Shown: piece by piece, positions 28,431-37,489 of the stretch
Layout of the letters: each line of letters opens with the position of its first letter
Numbering within the stretch: the stretch's first letter is position 1
Assembly: GCF_900299525.1 (NCBI RefSeq)
Contig: NZ_OMKA01000001.1
Coordinates: 620,001-684,000, forward strand
Direction: 5' to 3'
Length of the DNA: 64,000 bases
From: Aquimarina sp. Aq78
GTDB taxonomy: Bacteria; Bacteroidota; Bacteroidia; Flavobacteriales; Flavobacteriaceae
The notes under the pieces: generated by a model
Database searches by the model: none
What the model was told of the DNA's origin: nothing
What the model saw: only the letters and a program-made list of their open reading frames with translations
Made by a program: the position numbers and the translations under genes

Positions 28431-28459
28431 CGAATTTATAAAAAATATTTTTACTCAAA
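28431..28459 (-). promoter_or_regulatory. Histidine operon promoter
   Basis: TTTG (28456-28459), a 17-bp spacer and TAAATTCG (28431-28438). This fits the Bacteroidota consensus TTTG-N17-TAnnTTTG with one mismatch. Initiation about seven bases downstream leaves a leader of about 15 nt before the leader-peptide ATG. Confidence 0.65.
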
Positions 28460-28534
28460 CGCATTTCAACTTATTTTTTTGCGATTCATCTTTTTTCTAT
28501 GATTAAATCCATAGAATTTAAAGTCTGCAATAGG

Positions 28535-28561
28535 TTGATTATAAACATTTTTATAACTTTA
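28535..28561 (+). promoter_or_regulatory. Promoter of the tandem-OmpA gene
   Basis: TTG (28535-28537), 16 bp, then TAACTTTA (28554-28561), one mismatch from TAnnTTTG. It lies 25 bp upstream of the ATG at 28587 and is divergent from the his promoter. Confidence 0.4.
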
Positions 28562-28586
28562 AGAAACCAATACTAATCAACAACAC

Positions 28587-29510
28587 ATGAAAAATCTTTC
28601 CTCTTTTCTTATTTTTCTACTTTTTGCCTGGCTGGCAATATGGTGGTATTACTCTTGTGATTGGTGTACAAAAAGCACTAATAAAAGTATACCTGTGGTA
28701 GAACAAAAACCTGATCCAGAATCAGAAGCATTAGCTAAAAAAGCATATGAAGATAGCATTGCAGCAGCAAATAGAACTGTTGGATTATTTGCCAAAGGCC
28801 CTCATGGGCAAGATGTATTTAGATATGTTGAAAATTTAAAAATTAATAATACTAACGGAGATGTATTTATTCCTGATCCTCTAAAAGGGTTTAGTCAACA
28901 AGTAGCTGATTATTTGGGACAACATCAAGATCAGGAACTCATCGTTTATGGTTATGAGAATTCTTCTGAAAATAGTGATAGTACGCAATTGGGTATCTCT
29001 AGAGCTAACTTTATTAAAGATATTTTGGTTAAGACTGGAATTAATACAGATCGTATTGTTACCAAAACGCAATTGAATAATTACACTTATTCTGATGATG
29101 GTAACTATACAGGTGGAATACTATTGAATTTTATGACATTAAATGAAGCCAGATTGGCTGAAGTAGAAAAAAGTATAGCCACCAGAACATTACATTCTAA
29201 TTTTGCTCAAAAAACATTTCAACCAGATGCTACTTTATCTAATTATGCACTAGAGCTCAAAAATTACATCAATAAATATCCCGACAAGTCAGTTGTAATT
29301 ACCGGACATACAGATAATGTTGGTGAGGAAGAAGCAAACCTCTGGTTTGGACAACAAAGGGCAGATAATGTAAGGGAATATCTTATTTCGCAAGGTATAG
29401 CCAAAGATAAAATCATAGCCATATCCAAAGGAGAATCAAGTCCTATCGTTCCAAATGATAGCGAGGAAAACAGAGCAAAAAACAGAAGAATAGAAATAAC
29501 CGTAAACTAA
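28587..29510 (+). CDS. Membrane-anchored OmpA family protein with tandem OmpA-like domains
   Basis: 307 residues. A hydrophobic N-terminal segment (about 5-22, FLIFLLFAWLAIWWYY) is followed by CDWC, then an Ala/Glu-rich spacer. Residues about 85-190 look like a degenerate OmpA fold (LGQHQDQELIVYGYENSSE, LGISRANFIKDILV). Residues about 205-307 are a clear OmpA domain (VVITGHTDNVGEEEANLWFG, QQRADNVREYLISQGIAKDK, NRAKNRRIEITVN). It probably binds peptidoglycan from the membrane. It is followed after 13 bp by a helix-hairpin-helix membrane protein, with a shared terminator. Confidence 0.75.
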   Translation: MKNLSSFLIFLLFAWLAIWWYYSCDWCTKSTNKSIPVVEQKPDPESEALAKKAYEDSIAAANRTVGLFAKGPHGQDVFRYVENLKINNTNGDVFIPDPLKGFSQQVADYLGQHQDQELIVYGYENSSENSDSTQLGISRANFIKDILVKTGINTDRIVTKTQLNNYTYSDDGNYTGGILLNFMTLNEARLAEVEKSIATRTLHSNFAQKTFQPDATLSNYALELKNYINKYPDKSVVITGHTDNVGEEEANLWFGQQRADNVREYLISQGIAKDKIIAISKGESSPIVPNDSEENRAKNRRIEITVN

Positions 29511-29523
29511 AAATATTACAACT

Positions 29524-30033
29524 ATGTTAGATTTTTTAAACGAAGCAAATTGGTGGTGCTTATTATTGCTATTGTTCCTGGCATTTTTACTAGGAAGGTT
29601 TTTAGCAAAAAGAGCGCTCAAAAAAAAATATAAAAAAGCATTGGATGAGTGTGAAAGAGAAAATGCCATGCTTAAAAATGCAACTAACGAAAAGGCAAAT
29701 TCGACATTTTCTAATCCCGAAAATGGGATTAAAGCAGTTAAGACACGGGATCATGGAGGAGTAGCTGTTACAAATGGCGGAGAAATGCCTACATTAAATT
29801 TTGAAAGTTTTGGTAAAGCAGATGCCTCTCAAAAGGATGATTTAAAGCTAATTAGCGGTGTCGGTCCTTTTATTGAAGAAAAATTAAACAGTATTGGTAT
29901 CTATACTTTTGATCAAATTAGTAAATTTACCGCAGAAGATATAGATACAGTAACAGCACTTATTCAATTCTTTCCTGGTAGGATTGAAAGAGATAAATGG
30001 ACAAAACAAGCTGAAAAACTTAAAAATAAGTAG
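29524..30033 (+). CDS. Membrane protein with C-terminal helix-hairpin-helix domain
   Basis: 169 residues. One transmembrane helix (about 10-27, WWCLLLLLFLAFLLGRFLA) is followed by a basic, coiled-coil-like stretch (RALKKKYKKALDECERENAML) and a flexible linker. A helix-hairpin-helix-like domain lies at about 115-165 (KLISGVGPFIEEKLNSIGIY, FDQISKFTAEDIDTV, FFPGRIERDKW). That domain occurs in several flavobacterial proteins, including fusions to respiratory subunits. The fold suggests nucleic-acid or protein binding; the function is unknown. It is co-transcribed with the tandem-OmpA gene. Confidence 0.7.
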   Translation: MLDFLNEANWWCLLLLLFLAFLLGRFLAKRALKKKYKKALDECERENAMLKNATNEKANSTFSNPENGIKAVKTRDHGGVAVTNGGEMPTLNFESFGKADASQKDDLKLISGVGPFIEEKLNSIGIYTFDQISKFTAEDIDTVTALIQFFPGRIERDKWTKQAEKLKNK

Positions 30034-30064
30034 TAACCACTAACCATTTTACTATTTACGTAAG

Positions 30065-30098
30065 GCCTTCATAATGTATATTATGGAGGCTTTTTTTT
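30065..30098 (+). terminator. Terminator after the OmpA / HhH operon
   Basis: A 10-bp stem GCCTTCATAA / TTATGGAGGC (one G-U) with loop TGTATA and a T8 tract, 31 bp after the stop at 30033. Confidence 0.9.
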
Positions 30099-30134
30099 AC
30101 ATATAAAATTAAAGTCAAGATATACAACTTATTC

Positions 30135-30168
30135 AAAAAAAGGAGACTGCCTTTTCAGACAGCCTCCT
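30135..30168 (-). terminator. Terminator after the T9SS type-A protein gene
   Basis: In minus-strand RNA, AGGAGGCUG pairs with CAGUCUCCU (9 bp, one G-U), followed by a U-run (plus-strand A6 at 30135-30140). It lies 26 bp after the stop at 30194, back to back with the opposing terminator. Confidence 0.85.
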
Positions 30169-30193
30169 AAACAAATCACTGTTATAAAAATTA

Positions 30194-33100
30194 TTATTTT
30201 TTTATAAATTGTTTGATCGTCTTATTTTTTTCTGACTTTAACTCCAGAATATATACTCCTTTGGTTAAGTTCTGTAGATCAATACTATTATTTTGAATAA
30301 CTCCCTGATTAACAATTTGACCAGTGATATTCATTATTCTATAATTGACTAAAGATGTCGTCTTAGTTGCATTAATATACATAATACCTTCTACCGGATT
30401 AGGATAAAAACTTACATCAAAAACTTTACTCTCCTGGTTATTAAGTGTCAAATCAGTTAAGCCTCCTGTCGATCTATCAGCAACAGCTCCTGCGTTTGAG
30501 GTAGTTAATGAGATATTATCTACTGCCATATCTCCTTGCCAAGAATTTCCTGAGGTACCCACAAAACGTATTTTTATTGATCTTCCAACATAAGTATTTA
30601 AATCAACATTAGCATTATTCCATACATTACCTTGAGCACCTGTTTTACTCCAAATCGATGCCCAGTTTGCTCCGTCATCATCACTTATTTCTAATTTAAG
30701 TTCTCCTACTGCATTTCCTAGCATATGATATCTAAATGCAAAACTTGGTGAATTTACTCCATTCAAGTTAAAACATGGAGAGTTAAGGATTGTTGTTTTA
30801 TTAGGACTGTTTGGAACAGAAGTTTCAACATACACATACTGACTACCTTCTTGTGCTCCAGATGGTCCTGTATCTCTAGAACGTGTTCCTCCTGATTGAC
30901 GAGTCCAATCAAAATCATCCCCAGCACCTTGAGTCCAACCTCCTAAACTTGCTTCAAATCCTTCGTTATAAGGAAAAGCACTAATACCGTTTGCACAACC
31001 AGGGTCTACAACATTACAAGGTGCGCAATCTCCTCCACAATCTACTCCGGTTTCATTTCCGTTTTGAATACCATCATTACAAGTTGGTACTCCCTGAACT
31101 GTAGAAGTATATCTAGCTGCCCATCCAGTTGCAGTAACTGATCCATCGGATGTAAATCGAACAAACATTGCATTACCTGTAGAAACTATTTGATTTGGTA
31201 CTGCTGCTCCAGAGAATCTACCTAATTGCGTTGCGTTAGCATTTTCTCCATCATATACGGTAACAAAATCATAATTAGATTCTGTATTGTAACTATCAAA
31301 GTTTAGTGTTACTGTACCTCCATTTCCTGGTTTTATTAACCATGTACAATTTCGGTTATTCGCATAATTTTGTGCACCACTACCATCTTCAAAATTGCCT
31401 GAATTTGCTGTTAATGTTGCTCCTCCATTACAAGGATCGGCCGCAGCAGCACTTGTTGTAGTATTAATTATATTACTATCGGCAGATACATTGCCTGCAG
31501 CATCTTTAGCTCTTACTTTAAACGCATAAGAAGTATTTGCTGTTAAACCGGTGACTGTTCTATTTGTAGCATTTATAGTTGCTATAACAACTCCATCCTG
31601 ATATACATCATATTCTGTAACTCCAACATTATCATTAGATGCTGTCCATCCCAAATCTATAGTTGTCTGTGTAATATTTGAGGCAACAAGGTTTGTTGGT
31701 GCAGTTGGTGCTTCGTTATCCTGTGCTCCATTTGCTGTGAATGAACCTGTAAACACTCCTCGTCCATAGGTAGAAGCTATAATTTTATTATTATTTTGAT
31801 CTCCATTTACTTCCCAATAATCAAAAGAAGTTACACTAGCATCACTCATTCCGTTTTGTGATCGAATCCAATTTGGATTTGCTGCATCAAAATTAGTAGT
31901 AACCCATACTCCAAGTTGTGTTCCTACAATAACTTCTGTTCTATCTAATGGGTTTTGTAAAATATCTCTAACGGGGATATCAGGAAGATCTCCTTCTTTA
32001 CTTGACCAATTCACTCCAGCATCAGACGAGTACCATATACTTGTAACTCCATAATTATGAATAGTTACCATGATATCATTTGCTGTTGCTCCTAATCTAA
32101 CAGAGGAAACAGATCCAACAAAAGGTGTATTTATTTCTGCCCAATTAGCTGCTCCTAAACCAACATTTGTTAATCTTAATAAGCCTCCAGAAGCTGTACC
32201 TACATACCATGTATTGTTAGCAAAAGAAGAAGCTATAAAAGCAGTAGGTTTACTAGTCAATAATGCATTTGTAATATCTGCATTTCTATCTCTTGCAACA
32301 TCTATTGTTTTTATAGAGTAAACTGTATTATTATTAACTCTATGTGTGTTATTTGACAAAAGGAAATTTGCATCACTATCATATCCCATTTGATTTACAA
32401 AATCTCCTGAAGAATCATCATCTACAAGAGTAGTTGCTCCTCCTTGGATTCTACTACGTCCATCCCACGGTAAATTAAATCTATAAATAACATTACGAAC
32501 ATAGGTGGCTATCATATATTGACCATCCTTATCAACAAAAGTATAAAATCCATCTCCACCTGTTAATGGTTCGGATCCATTTATCCCTGGCGCTACATTT
32601 CTAAATGCCTGAGATCCATTATCCTGAGCTCCAGCAGAGAAAATTCCATTAATATCACCTACTCCATTCGGACCTATACCAGCTTTTACGTATTGTGTTA
32701 CATTATAATTATTATTTCTTGCTCCAAACACATTATTATTAGCTGCAGTAGATAAACTATTTGCATAGAATATCCCTCCATCATTACCAAAAATTGCTTG
32801 GTTTGAATTTCCTGGTCTGAATGCCATTGCATGTTGATCTGCATGCACAATAGAAGCTCCTAATCCAGCTAAATTATTATTGTTAGACCATTTAGAAATC
32901 TGGCTCCATGCATTACCACTATTTGTAGATCGAAAAAGATCAATTCCTCCGACGTATACGATATCATCGTTATTAGGATCTGATTCTATCATTAAATCAT
33001 AAAAAGCCTGTCCTCTGGTAAAATCTTTTGCAGGAATGCCATTATCTACATCATTAGGTAATGCAGTAGCAGTTGGAGCTGTTGCAAAACCATCCAAACT

Positions 33101-34327
33101 ACGATAAACATGAACAGGGTCTATAACTTTATCATTTGCATCTCTTGCAACTCCCTGTGTTAATGCATATATTTTATTTGCATTGGTTTCTGATGCTTCT
33201 AACTCTACTCTATTAGAATCATTAAGAGGTGAAGCTGCAGCTTCTGTCCATGTCGCACCATCATCAGAACTATATACTCGTCCTCCTCCATTTCCTAATG
33301 GAGAGTTGATTGTACCAACCCATAATCTGTTGTTTGCTCCAACTTCAAAATCATTAGGGACATAGTAATAATTTACATTATTTCTTTGATACTGCATATT
33401 AGCAGATTCTACTCTATTCCAGTTAGCTCCACCGTCTATTGATCGGTAAATTCCCGCAGACTGGATTCCTAACCAATTTGCCGGTCCAGAAGAATCCCCA
33501 TATACATGTGCTCCTACTCCAACAAATAATTCAGTACGATTCTGTGCTGTATTATTCCAGGCTACAATATCATTCACATAATAAATTCCTGAAAGGAAAA
33601 GATTTGATGCATTAAAATTAATATTACCTCCTCCAGCTGGTGGAATATTTACCGCCTGCCAGGTGGTTCCTCCATCTGTTGATTGGTATACACCGCTACC
33701 CACAACATCTCCTGCTGTATATTGCTCTCCTGTACCTACATACCATGTGTTTGAGTTTCTAGGATCTACAGTTATTGAAGTTACCGAAAGGTTTCCCGGA
33801 ACATTCTGTACTCGACTCCATTGTGAAGCGGCAGATGTGATATCATTATTAACCCATAGTCCACCACTAACTCCACCAGCATAAACTCTTCTATTGTTTG
33901 CATCATTAGGATCAAACAAAATAGCTCGTGTACGTCCTCCAATATCATTGGGACCTCTCTCTACCCAAGGATTATTCTGAGCATCTCCCGGAGCTCTTTT
34001 TGATGTATTTGCTAATTGTTTTTGAACTGCGTAGATTTTCTCAGGTTCTGTTTTACCTGTTGCAGGGTTTATAGTTAACTCCCACATTTGTTCAAAATAT
34101 TTATTTGGTGGAAGTCCTTTGGCTTTTCTCTCAGACTTTGTTAATTTTAAAGTCTCTTTATAGGGGCTGTTTTTTAAATACGAAGCATGTTGTTTTCGTA
34201 AATTGGTAATTTCAGTCTCATTTGTACTTTGTTCTAAATTGTCTTTCTTTACAGAGTTTACGACAAGTACTGATAGGGTGACTAATCCTAGGCCCAGTAG
34301 AACCGGGCGGATCATTCTTTTTTTCAT
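30194..34327 (-). CDS. Large T9SS type A sorting-domain secreted protein (BNR/sortilin-like, Fn3, CUB, MAM)
   Basis: 1377 residues. Domains in order: a signal peptide (about 7-25); a charged propeptide; BNR/sortilin-like propeller repeats at about 110-890, with many YxSxDGGxTW motifs (VYQSTDGGTTWQAV, IYRSIDGGANWNRV, VYSSDDGATWTEA); a fibronectin III domain at about 905-995 (APTAPTNLVASNITQTTIDL); and a CUB-like domain at about 1000-1110. These are followed by a cysteine cluster CNDGIQNGNETGVDCGGDC, a MAM-like jelly roll at about 1145-1285, and a T9SS type-A C-terminal signal at 1307-1377 (FYPNPVEGIMYI, LTKGVYILEL, IKQFIKK). It is exported to the surface or medium. I see no protease or glycosidase catalytic motif, so binding or scaffold function is likelier. 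Confidence 0.9.
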   Translation of the reverse strand: MKKRMIRPVLLGLGLVTLSVLVVNSVKKDNLEQSTNETEITNLRKQHASYLKNSPYKETLKLTKSERKAKGLPPNKYFEQMWELTINPATGKTEPEKIYAVQKQLANTSKRAPGDAQNNPWVERGPNDIGGRTRAILFDPNDANNRRVYAGGVSGGLWVNNDITSAASQWSRVQNVPGNLSVTSITVDPRNSNTWYVGTGEQYTAGDVVGSGVYQSTDGGTTWQAVNIPPAGGGNINFNASNLFLSGIYYVNDIVAWNNTAQNRTELFVGVGAHVYGDSSGPANWLGIQSAGIYRSIDGGANWNRVESANMQYQRNNVNYYYVPNDFEVGANNRLWVGTINSPLGNGGGRVYSSDDGATWTEAAASPLNDSNRVELEASETNANKIYALTQGVARDANDKVIDPVHVYRSLDGFATAPTATALPNDVDNGIPAKDFTRGQAFYDLMIESDPNNDDIVYVGGIDLFRSTNSGNAWSQISKWSNNNNLAGLGASIVHADQHAMAFRPGNSNQAIFGNDGGIFYANSLSTAANNNVFGARNNNYNVTQYVKAGIGPNGVGDINGIFSAGAQDNGSQAFRNVAPGINGSEPLTGGDGFYTFVDKDGQYMIATYVRNVIYRFNLPWDGRSRIQGGATTLVDDDSSGDFVNQMGYDSDANFLLSNNTHRVNNNTVYSIKTIDVARDRNADITNALLTSKPTAFIASSFANNTWYVGTASGGLLRLTNVGLGAANWAEINTPFVGSVSSVRLGATANDIMVTIHNYGVTSIWYSSDAGVNWSSKEGDLPDIPVRDILQNPLDRTEVIVGTQLGVWVTTNFDAANPNWIRSQNGMSDASVTSFDYWEVNGDQNNNKIIASTYGRGVFTGSFTANGAQDNEAPTAPTNLVASNITQTTIDLGWTASNDNVGVTEYDVYQDGVVIATINATNRTVTGLTANTSYAFKVRAKDAAGNVSADSNIINTTTSAAAADPCNGGATLTANSGNFEDGSGAQNYANNRNCTWLIKPGNGGTVTLNFDSYNTESNYDFVTVYDGENANATQLGRFSGAAVPNQIVSTGNAMFVRFTSDGSVTATGWAARYTSTVQGVPTCNDGIQNGNETGVDCGGDCAPCNVVDPGCANGISAFPYNEGFEASLGGWTQGAGDDFDWTRQSGGTRSRDTGPSGAQEGSQYVYVETSVPNSPNKTTILNSPCFNLNGVNSPSFAFRYHMLGNAVGELKLEISDDDGANWASIWSKTGAQGNVWNNANVDLNTYVGRSIKIRFVGTSGNSWQGDMAVDNISLTTSNAGAVADRSTGGLTDLTLNNQESKVFDVSFYPNPVEGIMYINATKTTSLVNYRIMNITGQIVNQGVIQNNSIDLQNLTKGVYILELKSEKNKTIKQFIKK

Positions 34328-34462
34328 GTTAGCATTAGTTGAGTTTGAGGAATAAAAGTAGTATAATTATGGTTTTTTACCTAATTTAACATAAAGAAAA
34401 GTTAAATTTAACATTTATCATATCACTTTCTTATCCTTAATAAACTCAATACTAATTACATC

Positions 34463-35377
34463 CTATTTTTCATCACTCCAAGCAACAGAAGACATTTTCC
34501 AATTAAGACCTACTTTGATAAATTGAATCGTTTTCATTCCCCTAGATTCAAAATATGAACCGTTTAATTTTCCTGATTTTTTGTAGAGGCAAAATCGTTG
34601 TGCAATATTTCCATATATTTCTGTTTTATGTAAAATTTCACTTTCACTAAAATCTGTAAGTGTTCCATCACTCAACATTTTTTTTCTTGGAGTTATAAAC
34701 TCATTAATATTATAGATTTCTGGAACACCATGGGTATTACTTATTATAATACCATTAGAAATAAATATGTCTTCTATATCTTCAACATTAGGAATCTTCC
34801 CTCCTACATTAGTAAACAGACTAAAAAACCTCGTTGTAAGTTTACTTATTTCGGTTTCTTCTTTAGTGTCTGTAGGGGTAGAAAAAAATAAAACCGTATC
34901 CTTTTCTGATAATTCTATGGTTTTCTCAAAACGTAATCCTATTTTATTTAACAATTTAATTGAAGCTATATTATTTGGGTTTGTTATTCCAACAATTTTG
35001 TCGAGATCTAAGGTGTTTTTAGCATAGCTCATTGTTGCATTGCTTATTTCGTAGCCATAACCCATCCCTAAATATTCTGGAAGCATTGCAAATCCGATAT
35101 CGATATCTTCTAGTGTTTCTCTATTTACTAATCCACACATCCCTATAGAAACATCAGTTTCTTTTAATGCAACTACCCATAAACCAAAACCATTTTCTTT
35201 ATAACTTTTTATTAAGTTGTTTTTTAAATATTCCTTTGCATCAGCATCTGTCCTAACATTTCTGTCTCCAATAAATTCTATAAACTTTGGAGAATTCATT
35301 AATTTTAAAACAAAGTCAGAATCTTCTAAATTAAATTCGCGCAGAGACAATCTTTCGGTTTCTAGTATTTTTCTCAT
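34463..35377 (-). CDS. GNAT N-acetyltransferase fused to an NTF2/SnoaL-like domain
   Basis: 304 residues. Residues about 1-165 are a RimJ/RimL-type GNAT domain (ETERLSLREFNLEDSDFVLK, GFAMLPEYLGMGYGYEISNA, ITNPNNIASIKLLNKIGLRF). Residues about 185-304 look like an NTF2/SnoaL-like cone domain (FFSLFTNVGGKIPNVEDIED, then the C-terminal NWKMSSVAWSDEK). The acetyl-CoA pyrophosphate loop is degenerate (YLGMGYG instead of RGxGxG/A). It begins 29 bp after the diaminopropionate ammonia-lyase stop, so it is probably co-transcribed. The substrate is unknown. Confidence 0.75.
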   Translation of the reverse strand: MRKILETERLSLREFNLEDSDFVLKLMNSPKFIEFIGDRNVRTDADAKEYLKNNLIKSYKENGFGLWVVALKETDVSIGMCGLVNRETLEDIDIGFAMLPEYLGMGYGYEISNATMSYAKNTLDLDKIVGITNPNNIASIKLLNKIGLRFEKTIELSEKDTVLFFSTPTDTKEETEISKLTTRFFSLFTNVGGKIPNVEDIEDIFISNGIIISNTHGVPEIYNINEFITPRKKMLSDGTLTDFSESEILHKTEIYGNIAQRFCLYKKSGKLNGSYFESRGMKTIQFIKVGLNWKMSSVAWSDEK

Positions 35378-35406
35378 TTACATCTTAATTTTCTATGTTC
35401 TATTAA

Positions 35407-36546
35407 TTATTCCTCACTTATAATTCTATTAAACATATCTATATCTGTTGCACCTTCGGTACTTATAAAAAGAATATTAGTGGTTTCATTTATATTTAGT
35501 TCTTCTTTTATAGGTTTACATTCTTGCTCTGTCATGATTGCAACAAAACCTGCTAAACCGCTAGCACCGGATTCTCCAGAAATTATTTTCGCATCTGATC
35601 CATTAGAAAAATAAAGTTCCCGAATTGCTTCTCTTGAATATTTATCATCAATTTTGATGGATACATCACTTCCATTTTTTAGTAAGTCCCAGGCTCCTAA
35701 TGAAGGCGTTCCGCAATTAAGCCCCGCCATTATTGTTTTACTATTCCCTAGTGAAGTAGTAATTTTTCCTTTTTTAAACGAAGCTAGAATAGCATCTGCT
35801 TCTGTTGGTTCTACAATAATAATCTTAGGACGGTTTATACCGTATCTTTCTAAGTAATACCTAATTCCTGTTCCTGCAAAACTCCCAACACCAGCCTGTA
35901 GAAAAACAAGATCTATTTTTGGATTTGGTATAAGATGAAGACTATCTTCCATTTCCTGAAAAAGCGTTAAATATCCACCCATAATATAGGCTGGTATTTC
36001 TTCATAATTCTCCCAGGCAGTATCCTGTACTAGCTCCCATCCATTTTTTTCACTTACTTCTTTGGCATAAACGCAGGTTTTATCATAATTACCATCTACT
36101 TGTTCAACTATTGCTCCTTCTTTCTCAATAGCTTTTATGCGTTGATTTGTCGTGCCTTTTGGGACAAAAACTACTGCTTTTTTATTAAAAAACTTCGCAG
36201 ACCATGCTACAGCTCTTCCATGATTACCATCTGTAGCAGTACAGAAAGTTTCTATCTGTGATTTCTTTTTAAGAATCTGATATATAGCGTATGAAGCTCC
36301 TAACCCTTTAAATGCATTTAAACCAAACCGAAATGATTCATCTTTGATATAAATATTACCAACATTATACTTTTTGGAAAGGTTAGGTAAATGAACTAAA
36401 GGCGTTGGTTTATATCCTGGTAAAGAAGAATGAAATGCCTTTGTATCATCACATTTATCCAGAATAGAAGTAGTTGTATTATCTACAAACGTATTATCTG
36501 GATTATTGATGTAAAACGAAGAATCCTTCTTATTTTTTATCTTCAT
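35407..36546 (-). CDS. Diaminopropionate ammonia-lyase
   Basis: 379-residue fold-type-II PLP enzyme that splits 2,3-diaminopropionate into pyruvate and ammonia. The N-terminal region (AFHSSLPGYKPTPLVHLPNL) and the cofactor lysine segment (KDESFRFGLNAFKGLGASYA) match the YgeX family. TATDGNHGRAVAWSA is the substrate loop, and AGVGSFAGTGIRYYLERYG is the glycine-rich phosphate-binding region. The likely role is catabolism of DAP or detoxification. Its neighbour is a GNAT-NTF2 fusion. Confidence 0.88.
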   Translation of the reverse strand: MKIKNKKDSSFYINNPDNTFVDNTTTSILDKCDDTKAFHSSLPGYKPTPLVHLPNLSKKYNVGNIYIKDESFRFGLNAFKGLGASYAIYQILKKKSQIETFCTATDGNHGRAVAWSAKFFNKKAVVFVPKGTTNQRIKAIEKEGAIVEQVDGNYDKTCVYAKEVSEKNGWELVQDTAWENYEEIPAYIMGGYLTLFQEMEDSLHLIPNPKIDLVFLQAGVGSFAGTGIRYYLERYGINRPKIIIVEPTEADAILASFKKGKITTSLGNSKTIMAGLNCGTPSLGAWDLLKNGSDVSIKIDDKYSREAIRELYFSNGSDAKIISGESGASGLAGFVAIMTEQECKPIKEELNINETTNILFISTEGATDIDMFNRIISEE

Positions 36547-36604
36547 TTAAATATTTTTTATGTTTACCAAAAATGTTTTAAACGTATTTCAACTCATAAA
36601 AAGA

Positions 36605-36626
36605 ACAGGCACCCTAGAGTGCCTGT
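36605..36626 (-). terminator. Terminator after the prohibitin-like gene
   Basis: An 8-bp stem ACAGGCAC / GTGCCTGT with a six-base loop, followed on the minus strand by TCTTTTTATG. It lies 26 bp after the stop at 36653. Confidence 0.8.
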
Positions 36627-36652
36627 ATATATAATCATGTGATCCAGTTTTT

Positions 36653-37468
36653 TTACTGATTACCAAGAATTATTGGCATTCCGTTTTTTCCTGATCCAAC
36701 AACTACAACCTTAGCATTAGGTGATTTTGCCAATTGTAATGTTGCTTCAATTCCTTTTTCTGTAAGAATTTTATCTGTTAATGAAGCACTCAAAATCTGG
36801 TTAGCTACTGCTTTACCTTCTGCGTCAATTTTTTGTCTTTCAGCTTCTTTTTTGGCTTTTTCTAATCTAAACTCATATTCCAGAGCTTCTTGCTCTTGCT
36901 TTAGTTTACGTTCGATTGCTTCTTTGATTGTAGGTGGCAATGTTACATCACGTACCAATACTTCATTAAGCTGAATGTATTGATTTCCTACTATTTTTTT
37001 TGTCTCTTCAAAAATTTCTTTTTGAATTGCATCTCGTTTACTAGAATACAATTGTTCTGGAGTATATCTTCCTACTACACTACGAGCTGCAGATCGTATT
37101 GTTGGCAACAAAACTCGTGCAACATAGTTTTCTCCTTTTTGCTGGTGTAATAGCCCTAATTTATCATAATCTGGTTGAAACCATGCAGAAGCATCTAATT
37201 TAATTTCTAATCCGTTAGAAGAAAGTACTTGCATTTTTTCAAAAACTTCTTGCTGTCGTACTTCATAAACGATTACTTTATTCCAGGGAGCAACTAGATG
37301 AAAACCTTCTCCCAGAGGTGGACCATCTGTAACCACACCTCCTCCAAATGTTTTATAAAGCACACCGGCTTCTCCAGAACCAATAGTTTCTGTTGATTTT
37401 GAAATAAAGACGATTGCTAATACTAATAGAATTAGAATAGGCAATCCTATTTTTGGTAATTTTTCCAT
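36653..37468 (-). CDS. Prohibitin-like SPFH domain membrane protein
   Basis: 271 residues. One N-terminal transmembrane helix (about 7-23) is followed by an SPFH/band-7 domain (about 28-205, GEAGVLYKTFGGGVVTDGPP, FHLVAPWNKVIVYEVRQQEV, SAARSVVGRYTPEQLYSSKR). A long charged coiled coil follows (about 185-240, KEAIERKLKQEQEALEYEFR). Such proteins form large ring assemblies in membranes and influence membrane proteases. It follows the VWA membrane-protein gene by 21 bp and has its own terminator. Confidence 0.9.
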   Translation of the reverse strand: MEKLPKIGLPILILLVLAIVFISKSTETIGSGEAGVLYKTFGGGVVTDGPPLGEGFHLVAPWNKVIVYEVRQQEVFEKMQVLSSNGLEIKLDASAWFQPDYDKLGLLHQQKGENYVARVLLPTIRSAARSVVGRYTPEQLYSSKRDAIQKEIFEETKKIVGNQYIQLNEVLVRDVTLPPTIKEAIERKLKQEQEALEYEFRLEKAKKEAERQKIDAEGKAVANQILSASLTDKILTEKGIEATLQLAKSPNAKVVVVGSGKNGMPIILGNQ

Positions 37469-37489
37469 AATAATTTTGAGTTTTTAATT

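Noticed and set aside
34383..34414. A direct repeat AATTTAACAT with a 22-bp period upstream of the T9SS type-A gene
   Set aside because: Composition is nearly pure A/T; similar strings occur elsewhere (for example near 210-221), so chance is likely.
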